Below are positions 56,127 through 64,000 of a stretch of 64,000 nt of DNA, in pieces. The stretch comes from Hirundichthys speculiger (lineage: Eukaryota; Chordata; Actinopteri; Beloniformes; Exocoetidae). The stretch is from the NCBI GenBank assembly GCA_018398805.1, contig JAGFBZ010000012.1, positions 1-64,000 of the forward strand, written 5' to 3'. The notes below the pieces were generated by a model, which ran no database searches, was not told the DNA's origin, and was given only the letters and a program-made list of their open reading frames with translations. The position numbers and the translations under genes are program-made. Position 1 is the first letter of the stretch; each line of letters begins with the position of its first letter.

Positions 56127-57947
56127 GCTGCCTGAGAATCAGACACATAGATGGATGGATGCTCCCAGGAACCTGAGGGTGAAGAGCTGTGCAGCGAATC
56201 TGAGGTTCAACTGGGTTCTCTACAGAGAGTCAACAGAGTTGACAAGCAGTCAATAAATCCACATCACCTCAGGAATTATCCAGTCAGAATGAAGACAAGA
56301 GTGTATGTTTTCCAAATTCATGACTTGGAATACCTGCTCTTGCAAGCTTCTACCACTGAAAAAAACCTCAGAGAAGCTGATAATGGTTTTGTTTTGTCGT
56401 CGAGACTGAGGACAACATGAACTGAATGGAGGTTTCCACTGGAAAATGATTGATGATGGTAAAATTCAACCGTTAGACGTGATTCCAAGTTGGGCTGTTG
56501 AGAGTGAAGTTTTTTTGTGCTCTTCTTCAGCTCCTAGTTTTTGTCACAGGCTGTTGGAACTCTGGTGGAATCTGTAAAGTCCTCTGTTATGTAAATGCTC
56601 CCTATAGGATCAAAGTCGAGCTTTTTCCTGTTCGTTCGCCGTCCCGTATGTGTATGTTACATCCTGTTTTGGATGATCTATGTATCATCTCTCCCCAGTA
56701 CCGGGAAGTTATTGTTAGGAAGATGTTAAATGGATCCTGTCACAGAAAAAGCAGCTGCATGTATCAGTCTTTTTTAAATCCTTATAATTTGGTCTTCCTC
56801 TCTGGCTGCAGCTCACGTTCCCCTCCTACTAAAACACCAGGCATTAGCACAACAACTCTTGGTTGTGTACTCTGTATTTTAGGCTTGACAAATTGATGAT
56901 AGTCGATTTGCACCTCGAGGCCATGCTGAACGAGACAAACAAAGTGATAAAAGAGGTGAATTTGAGAGGGGAAGTGGACAGCGGTGGACAAAAGTCATCG
57001 GTTTTTCGTCTGAGAGCCAGTGGCCAACAATCAAACGCTCCAATAAGTGCATGGATGTGGCGATTTAGATCTGAGCCCAGCCCCCGGGGGGAAAAGGAAG
57101 CAATAAAAAGAGAAAGACAGAAAAAAGAAACAACCTTCCAGTGTCCTTGTCTGTAGGCTTTGGGTTTTCTTGTGTGCTCATTGTTTGGTGGGAAACAACA
57201 CAATCACATTTCTATCAAGTTACAGGAGTCAGAAGGGACCTGATGCAGTTGCTCCTTGGCCCTCGGAGTAACTGGAAGTGAAGATGATTGAATTATCTCC
57301 AGGCAGAAAGGAACATATTGGAACGTGTATCTTCAGACACTCAGAGGCTGGAGACGGTGGAAACATAAACCCCGCTCTTCAGCTGGATCGATCTCATGTT
57401 ACTCTGTAATTGCATTGGGAAAGTTGGGAAGGGAAAGTGGAGGGGGGGACGCTGTAGGCTGCATGAGGGAATAAGGAGTTTCTGTTATGTACTCACAGCT
57501 AGTCAAATATTTGACAACACCTTGGCTGAGTTTATAGGTGGGCTTAAAGCTCTGAAGTTAAGACAAATACAGCTTTTGATTTATGTTGTGTGGCAATGAA
57601 TTTGACGGCATTTATGCGCCTGTGTGTCGAGTGTTACATACTTTTGGTTCTTTTATTTTCTGAGTGCTTAAGCATGGATTATCTGAAAGGTCGAGACAGG
57701 TCCAGTAGCACTGTTGGAGGAACCATCCAGGACCATGTAGGGACATTTTAATGGGGCAGAGAGTTTAAATAAAGGACAAAAGATACAATAATGGGCTTCA
57801 GTATTGTTTTCCACTGAAGAACGAGCAAGAAAAGAATAGTTTGTACCCCCAAATTAGCCAATTTACCTCAACAATTTCAGTCAGGAAAAACTAGCATGGT
57901 TAATCTAGCATGTTAAATGCTAAGGGTCATGACAATATTATTAGAAG
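56127..57947. other. Unassigned DNA
   Basis: The longest ORF (56498-56896, 132 residues) starts with a hydrophobic MRVKFFCALLQLLVFVTGCW that resembles a signal peptide and has ten or so cysteines. There is no homology that I recognise and no splice support. Other ORFs overlap it on both strands. I do not call a gene. Confidence 0.3.
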
Positions 57948-59057
57948 TAGGGATGCAAGATAACTGTTTTTAAAAACCGATACCGATAATCGATAACACA
58001 CATATACCTAAGATCATTACATCAATATACTATATACAATATACTACAACTATAAACAAAATCAAAAATAGTTTGGACTCTTTAAATGAACAGATATGTA
58101 TTTTTACATTGAAAAACTACTGAGAAGCCTCTCAAACATTTTTGTAAAGTTATCAAACAAACCTATTTGATAACTCACATCAACTTAAATAAGGTTCATT
58201 ACTGACTGATATAAAAAATAAAGGCTCCTTGAACTGATGGAAATACATGCATCAGAATTACTAACTGAAAAAGATTAACATTTAAAGCATTTTGACTTGT
58301 GGTTCCATTTTAATTAATACCTTTAATTAAAGTAAATGAGATTCAGTGATTGTTTTTTTTGTTTTTTTGTTTTGATCTCATGGAAGCTTTAGATGAGAGG
58401 AATGAGGGAGGGGAGACTGCTGCTGGATTGCGTACGTTAGCATTAGCTTCCATTAGCTCGTGTTAGCACGATTTCAAAACTCCATGGATCGATTGTTATG
58501 TTGTAGGTGGCTGATCAGGTTTGACGTATTAAAGCTTGTGCTTCCCTTCTCGTAGAATTCACTCGGAGGATTCGTCACAAATAACCACCAAACTATCTTC
58601 TTCTGAAACTTTAACGAAGTTCCACACCGCCATGTTTGTTGTGATCAGCACAATGCAGGCTGCATTCAAGGTGTAATGTAAATTCAGACGTTCCCTCGTT
58701 TGCTAGTCGTTCTTTCAGCCTTTTCTATTTTTTCTCTTTTTTATGTGTAACATGTGGGAAAATACTGCGAATATCGATTCAAGTTAGCAACTACTAAAAT
58801 TATGACCGAGTTAAAGAGTTGTTTTCTGGCATGAGGGGGTATTCTTGATTTTCCTTATTGAGTAATCCTTTTTCTGGTTATCCCGATATCACTTGAACAT
58901 AACATTCACGGCCGGTCATTTAAGGCTCAGAGGGAGTGAGACACTGCTGTGTTGACAAAAATATATATGTTATCGGGGCTATTTGTCATGATATCGGACT
59001 TATCGGAATGATGTCATAATTTCCTGTTATCTGCCCGATAGTTATCATACATCCCTA
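57948..59057. mobile_element. hAT-type nonautonomous element, perfect 8-bp duplication
   Basis: Ends TAGGGATGCAAGATAACT and AGTTATCATACATCCCTA are inverted copies, flanked by exact ATTAGAAG (57940-57947 and 59058-59065). Subterminal ATCGATAA/TTATCGG words mirror each other. The interior has no transposase. It shares the TAGGGATG terminus with the element at 43664. Confidence 0.9.
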
Positions 59058-59065
59058 ATTAGAAG

Positions 59066-59499
59066 ACTGTCCAGGAGACACAAAACTGCATCTGAACAAA
59101 CCAGCAGACTTCCCCCAGCCAAACATCGTTCCTGTCATGCTACAGGAGCGGTGTTTGGCTGGGGGTCAAGCTAGTGTCCGAAGTGGCTTGGCTGGCCACC
59201 TTCAGATGACTTCGTGCGAATGATTCTGATATTTTCCTCCTGCTGGTGCTTCGACCTCCTCTCCCGCACCACCAGCATAGCAACAACTACAAACGAATCC
59301 TTCACAGCGACAGAGATCATGTCAGTTCAGTCCAGTTTCACATGTTAAGGTCACATGATCAAGTCAAAAGGAGGTTAGCATGAGCTGAGCTAAAAAAAAA
59401 AAAGAGCTAGCTTGTGGTAACAAAGGTCAGGTGGTTTAGTTCCTGGCTGACAGACCCGTTCATTTTTGGATGAACGGGTGTTGGATGGAGTTGGCTCTT
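59066..59499. other. Unassigned DNA with hairpins
   Basis: Holds the hairpin at 59112-59165, an A run near 59392 and a second short hairpin ACCCGTTCAT ... ATGAACGGGT at about 59456-59479. Confidence 0.4.
59112..59165. repeat. 24-bp stem hairpin, two G-T pairs
   Basis: CCCCCAGCCAAACATCGTTC is mirrored by GAGCGGTGTTTGGCTGGGGG. The only two mismatches would be G-U pairs in RNA; the loop is about six bases. Confidence 0.85.
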
Positions 59500-59765
59500 G
59501 GCAAAATGGCACCAACCAGAAGATGGGCTTCAGAAGCTCTCTTCAGAAACCTACAGGAGACATCACAGAAGGTTTGTCCTGTTCTTTCATAAAGTCTATA
59601 ACTTTGCTTGTTTCACTCTAGAATTATTATCTATTGACCCTTTCTGCCATTTTCATTTGGATGCTGATGACACAGCTCTACATATCAACGACTCATCAGT
59701 TGTTGAAGTCCCAAGCTCTTCTTGGAGACGTAACGGCCTGAATGACCTTTATGTTTCTATCTAAA
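59500..59765 (+). pseudogene. L2-like reverse-transcriptase fragment
   Basis: The forward frame includes FHLDADDTALHIND, a changed form of the YADDTQLY catalytic box of L2-type LINEs, followed by SWRRNGLNDLYVSI, matching the segment after it (LNDIKxWM-type). The fragment is short with an altered first residue of the box. Not functional. Confidence 0.55.
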
Positions 59766-60422
59766 GTTAGCTAACATCAAGTGCTACTTAGGCAAGTTTT
59801 TGGTTTATTAATTCACACTTTTTCATCGGCATAATATAACGTGTAATAATACGAAAGCAGAGTGACAACAACGAAAGATCATTTGTCCTTCTGAAACACA
59901 GTTTCCCATGACTACAGGATGCTTCTTTCTACATGTTAGGTCGTATAAGGGATGAGATCATGAGTTAGTAGCGGCCTCGTCTCCTAAGTCACAGTAACCT
60001 TTCGCCTTTATGTCTTGCAAAAGAAAAAAAAGTTAAATCTGTCACACTGTTTCCTTGTATTCCCTTTTTTAGAAGTATGTTACTCCACCCACCCCCCACC
60101 CCCCCTCGGAGTAGTCTGGGGATGCAACGGTCCTTCATGGCCGGATTCCAACCCACCTGAAAGATCTCATTGTTCTCTGTTATCCCAGAAGAAGTCTTTG
60201 CTCTCAGAGCCCATGTTTCCTCCCGGTTCCCAGACTTTCCAGGGATAAAACGAGAAACAGAGTGTCTTTGAGTGATGCAGCAGATGATGTCTTTTAAATG
60301 CTCATATTTAATTTGCTGATCTTATTTGGAATATCTTTTTCTCTCTTTCGTATTTACATCCTTACATTATTGGGTCTGTTGCTGCGGGTCATTCAGTTCC
60401 TGTACAAACAGAACAAGAGTTT
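59766..60422. other. Unassigned DNA
   Basis: C-rich run near 60085-60106. No gene. Confidence 0.3.
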
Positions 60423-60670
60423 GGTCTCCATATGTGGGTGGGTTTTCGCTGCTACTTTGGCTTCCTCCCACAGTCTAAAAGCATGGATGCTAATCTAATT
60501 GGAGATTCTAAGTAAGAGTAAGTCTTCTTCAATATGTGGCCCTGCAGTGGACTGGCCACCTGTCCAGGTGTACCCCTACCAACGCCTGAACAGAGCTGGG
60601 TGATGCTCCAGCAGGGCCGTGACCCTGAATAGACAGAGGCTGGTACCGATGACTGATGGAGGTGGAGGTG
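60423..60670 (+). repeat. Common fish interspersed repeat, diverged
   Basis: GTGGGTTTTCGCTGCTACTT, then GGCTTCCTCCCACAGTC, GTGGCCCTGCAGTGGACTGG, CCACCTGTCCAGGTGTACCC and GTGACCCTGAATAG appear in the order of a repeat that is abundant in teleost genomes. Ends are not clear. Confidence 0.65.
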
Positions 60671-60764
60671 TGGTTTGGAGCGAGAGTGATTGATTAAATG
60701 GCTGGACAGGGATGCAAAGTCATCTCAGAGTGCCTATCATCCATCAGCCCACAGTTTGACAAAA

Positions 60765-61080
60765 TGTCTAGAAACGGGAACAGTTTAGCCCTCCGTCTCC
60801 TCTTCCTAGAGGCGGACATCCAGCCAAGATGACTCCAAGGACACAACGCTGAATCCTCAATAAGGTCGAGAAGAATCTGTGAGGGGCAGCTGAAGGCTTG
60901 AAGACATCACTTGAGGTGGAAACATCTCTGTTCTTCACCACGGAGGAAGAAAACTGGCAATCGATGACACTAGTTGGGGAATGATTCTTAGACTGGTGGA
61001 ATAAAAGCAGAGTGTTTCCAGGACACTTCTCAGCACCGTGCATGGAGTTAAAGCATGGTGGAGGGAGCATCATGATTAGT
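60765..61080 (+). mobile_element. Tc1-like fragment
   Basis: CAGCCAAGATGACTCCAAGG and ACACAACGCTGAATCCTCAA followed much later by TTAAAGCATGGTGGAGGGAG and CATCATGATT match the order of a fish Tc1-like transposase gene, with the middle deleted. It is likely the same family as the piece at 32900. Confidence 0.6.
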
Positions 61081-61426
61081 GATGAGTAGAGACTACACAG
61101 CAGTGGCGGCTGGTGCAAAAACATTTTGGGGGGGCGCAATTTACCTTGGATTACATAGGGGTATAATGATACACAGAAGTCACGGTTCGATGCGAGCTTG
61201 ATACAATGGGGTACAAAACAAAGCTAGAACATAATATTTTGGTCCTTTTTATTTTGAAAAATGTAAACAAACAATGGTTCATTAGTCATAACAGTACATA
61301 CATAACAATAGTGAAGCTGTTTAGTTATTTATATTATTTTCAAAATAATTTTTTTTCCTTTCAGATATTTTATAATATACAAGATCGAATATTCTATAAT
61401 ATATGTATGTGTGTATATTATGATTC

Positions 61427-61955
61427 CTATTTGAACATGAATTTTGCCCTCCTTTCTTTCTGTTCTGCAAATTTTTCTATGACCTTCTTGTTGAAGTCAC
61501 TAATCTCAGTCACCAGTCTCTTCTCCATTGACAGCATAGCCAGTGCATTGAGCCTCTCCTGGGTCATGGTGTTTCTGAGAAACGTTTTTGATCCTTTTCA
61601 AAGTTGAGAAACACCTTTCAGCTTCTGCTGTCGTCATGGGTGTAGTGATGAGGATTTTCAGGAGTGTCACAGTCTCTGAGAAGACTTCCTCAAGGTTGTT
61701 CTCCATGAACAACTGGAAGAGGTCCACAGCACCACGACAAGCTTTGAACTCGTCCTTGCTGTAGATGAGACTCAGCTCCGTCTTCAGCTTGCCTCCATCC
61801 AGCATAGGGTAGGCCTTCACGGTGTTGACCAATGCATCCTCAGGGAAGGCATTGTTGTGCTCCGCAAACCTGTCACCCTGCAGTAAGGTGGCACTGATGA
61901 GGTGGTTTGTGAAGGCGAAGCGTTCCCTGGCATGTCCTAGGATAGTATTACAGAC
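61427..61955 (-). pseudogene. hAT transposase C-terminal exon, one frameshift
   Basis: The exon starts after a CTCTGAAG acceptor and reads VCNTILGHARERFAFTNHLI, LLQGDRFAEHNNAF, then VNTVKAYPMLDGGKLKTELS and the dimerisation domain LLKILITTPMTTAEAERCFS. After STLKRIK one extra A in an A run shifts the frame; the continuing correct frame gives TFLRNTMTQERLNALAMLSM and ends FMFK at 61427-61429. The C-terminal dimerisation domain (hAT family signature) holds the element's transposase oligomer together. Apart from the single-base run error the exon is well preserved, so a sequencing error is possible. Confidence 0.8.
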
Positions 61956-62256
61956 CTTCAGAGAGAAAAATATATATATTTTTTAAAATAGCAAAAAAAA
62001 AAAAAAAAAAAAAAGCATTTCACCTTCATCGCCTTAAGTTACCCAAAGGTCAGTACATGTTTTAAATATTGTTTATATTTTATTTTAGTTTTTAAGACTT
62101 ACATTCTAAAAACGTATAAACAATAGATAAAACATTAACTACGTCCAATTATACTGCCATCTGCTGGACAAAATGTGAATGCAAATGCAAACATTATTCC
62201 TTATGTACTGGACAAAAAAAAAATAGTATACTATAGTAGATAGTACTATAGTATAG

Positions 62257-62353
62257 ATAACGAGCTGATCTTTTGAATCAAGTGTGTTGGAAGAGGGAAC
62301 TATTTAAGACATGCAGGGTAGTGGGTCCCCAGGATAGGAGTTGAGAAACACTG
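62257..62353 (-). mobile_element. hAT MITE fragment in the intron
   Basis: On the reverse strand the piece begins CAGTGTTTCTCAACTCC and continues GGGGACCCACTACCCTGC and GATTCAAAAGATCAGCTCG. I recognise this as an abundant fish MITE. It resembles the start of the element at 46562. Confidence 0.65.
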
Positions 62354-62584
62354 CTATAATATATATTGTCGTATAATATACTGTGAAACTTTGAAATTGT
62401 ATTAATCATGGGTCTGATTCTAATGACAAACTTATTTACTTTGTTTATAAACTTATTTTCTGGATCATACTTTTATCTTAGGTGCTAGAAAATGATGGCT
62501 ATTAAATGTTTACAGGCCTAAGATTCTTACCACATTCTTACCGCTTACCACAATTGCCAAATTAGCAACATAGAGTAAACTCAC

Positions 62585-62684
62585 CTCTTCCGCAATACTC
62601 TCTTGTTCCTGTGCACTGAGTGCACGACGTCTCTTTGCTGGTGGAGGACCGCTGCTTTGCCCAACCATGGAAGGTAGAGAATCT
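62585..62684 (-). CDS. hAT transposase middle exon
   Basis: Between a TTTTTACAG acceptor and a GTGAGT donor the frame reads DSLPSMVGQSSGPPPAKRRR then ALSAQEQESIAEE. The PPAKRRR stretch is a likely nuclear localisation signal. The 3' junction joins in phase to the C-terminal exon (EE|VCN). The 5' junction with the exon at 63153 does not join in the same frame by my reading, so one boundary may be misplaced or an indel may exist. Confidence 0.6.
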
Positions 62685-62704
62685 CTGTAAAAATAAATAT
62701 TGAG

Positions 62705-62708
<4 letters not shown>

Positions 62709-62757
<49 letters not shown>
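62709..62757. repeat. (TA)n microsatellite
   Basis: About 24 TA units inside the hAT intron. Confidence 0.97.
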
Positions 62758-62758
<1 letters not shown>

Positions 62759-63152
62759 TGAAATAGTAAGAGCAGATAATAGCTGGACTAAAGCTTCAAT
62801 CATAAATTGAAAAAATAATTGATTATTTGATTCACCTAACTATTTTGATAATCATTCAGTAAAATCATTTAGTAAAAAAACAGTAAAAATTTAGTAAAAT
62901 TGTCAAATTTCAGCCTCTTAAATGTGAATATTTTCTGGTTACTTTCCTCCTATAAGACAGTAAACTGAATGTATTCAGTGAGTGTGTAGAACAGATATTT
63001 TATGTCATGATTGGTTTCAGGAAACACTGAAATTTTTCTGATATCTTAAAACAATTGAATTTAAAAATATTAATTAGCATAATATCACAAATTAATTGAC
63101 AATGAAATTAATTGCAAGTTTATCATATTAGTAACAGAAATATCTCCCCTAC

Positions 63153-64000
63153 CTGATTCTTTGTCCTGCTGGAACTGCTGGATGCATCCTTTGATATGGA
63201 CCGAATCCACATCCTTCTTCTGGAGTTTGGCGTAGAGAAGGTCCACATGTGGCATGATTAGGTGAAAGAGAGTCAGGAAGAACTTGAAATCCTGATCATC
63301 AAGAAGCATTGCAAAAGCACCTGCTTCTCTGACTGTGGCAGGGTCAAAGTCACCTGAGTCTCGAATGGTCTCAAAACAGTGGATGAGGTCCTCTCTGTGC
63401 TCAAACACAGTGTTGATGACACGGCTGTGAAAGTTCCATCTGATGTTCCTGGATGTTGGCAGTCGATGGGCCACCACTTCATCAAGGACAGAGGTCCGCT
63501 TGGGTGACTTGGAGAAGAAGCTGGCAAATCCACCAAGGTCAGAAAAAAAAATTTTCACCTTGGATAGGTGAGAAGTGGCCTGTCGCATGATCAGATTGAG
63601 CTGATGTGCGTAGCAGTGGATGTAATGGGCATAAGGGTACTCATCCTGTATCTTCTTCTGTGCACCTGCAGTGGCACCTCTCATCACACTGGCTCCATCA
63701 TATGCCTGGCAGATGAGCTTACTTTTTTGGTCCTCTGGAAGGATGGCAGCAAGTCGTTCTCCTAGTGCTGCAGCAATAGACTCAGCTGTAGCTGACGTCA
63801 GACGGATAAACTCAAAAAATCTCTCCTGCACAGTGTTTTTCCCGTCGATGTAACGCAGCACGAGCACAAGTTGGCACTGTGTGGAAATATCCACGGTCTC
63901 GTCGGCTTGTATTGCGATGAAATCGCTACTCTGGGCTTCTGTGATGATGTGCTCCCTCACAACATACAATCCAGCAGTTCGTTCTGCACTGTTTTAGAAG
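63153..64000 (-). CDS. hAT transposase catalytic-domain exon, partial
   Basis: The reverse-strand frame is open to the window edge and starts upstream of it. It carries the RNase-H-like core of the DUF4371/ZMYM-related hAT group: [17 protein letters not shown] (first acidic motif), [14 protein letters not shown] (second acidic motif), then [13 protein letters not shown]. Then [14 protein letters not shown] and [11 protein letters not shown] follow, a region typical of these proteins. The exon ends at an AATCAG/GTAGGG donor at 63153. No stop or frameshift was seen over some 280 residues. It belongs with exons at 62585 and 61427. This copy, or a very recent relative, was a full autonomous element. 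Confidence 0.88.

Larger units (their letters stand above)
61101..64000 (-). mobile_element. hAT transposon, 3' part, runs off the window
   Basis: The left end CAGTGGCGGCTGGTGC has the CAGTG start of hAT termini. Reverse-strand exons encode a transposase of the DUF4371/ZMYM-like type. The intron between exons holds a MITE piece at 62257-62353 and a (TA)n tract. The other terminus and target duplication lie outside the window. Confidence 0.8.

Noticed and set aside
56498..56896. 132-residue ORF with a signal-peptide-like start and several cysteines
   Set aside because: No recognisable family, no upstream promoter or splice evidence, and overlapping ORFs of similar length on both strands. It could be reconsidered with transcript data.
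59456..59479. Short GC-rich hairpin resembling a bacterial terminator
   Set aside because: No adjacent gene, and the genome is eukaryotic; the stem is only about ten base pairs.

Overview
The window looks like a gene-poor, repeat-rich stretch of a teleost fish nuclear genome. The evidence is the set of element families: Tc1-like, piggyBac, Harbinger and several hAT DNA transposons, a non-LTR retrotransposon with a GGATGG-type tail, a solo LTR, and dispersed repeats I recognise from fish genomes. No operons, prophage, CRISPR array, rRNA or tRNA gene was seen. I found no host gene I could name; one possible first exon of a host gene lies at 52216-52497.

Layout. 1-13417 is one array of a 37-bp unit (about 360 copies). 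13418-17187 is intergenic DNA with a dispersed repeat and a DNA-transposon remnant carrying a Myb/SANT-like ORF. 17188-21243 is a five-layer transposon nest: a long inverted-repeat element, hit by piggyBac, hit by a Harbinger element, which contains a hAT-like piece, which contains a LINE tail. 23698-31550 is a second array, of a 28-bp unit, which appears to have grown from a dispersed repeat present nearby. 31629-36656 holds a truncated LINE, a Tc1 fragment, a 12-bp and an 11-bp minisatellite, a (TA)n tract and a GC-rich retroposon. 36657-43663 is mostly unassigned DNA with telomere-like CCCTAA tracts and decayed LINE pieces. 43664-46915 is a hAT element that has received a Tc1 element with an intact 324-residue transposase, a LINE fragment and a small hAT MITE, each with its own target-site duplication. 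47812-48660 and 57948-59057 are two more hAT-type elements with perfect 8-bp duplications. 50985-51629 is a TTAGGG-type tract. 52875-55600 is a dead Tc1 element split by a solo LTR that is itself split by a second Harbinger copy. 61101-64000 is a hAT element whose transposase exons run off the window.

The coding capacity is transposon-derived. The Tc1 transposase at 44224-45198 is the only one that looks complete; the others carry frameshifts, stops or internal deletions. The tandem arrays make up about one third of the window. This fits a heterochromatic, subtelomeric or poorly recombining region, but that is inference from composition alone. Element boundaries marked by target-site duplications were read directly from the sequence; family names come from known terminal motifs and protein signatures, and no database search was possible.
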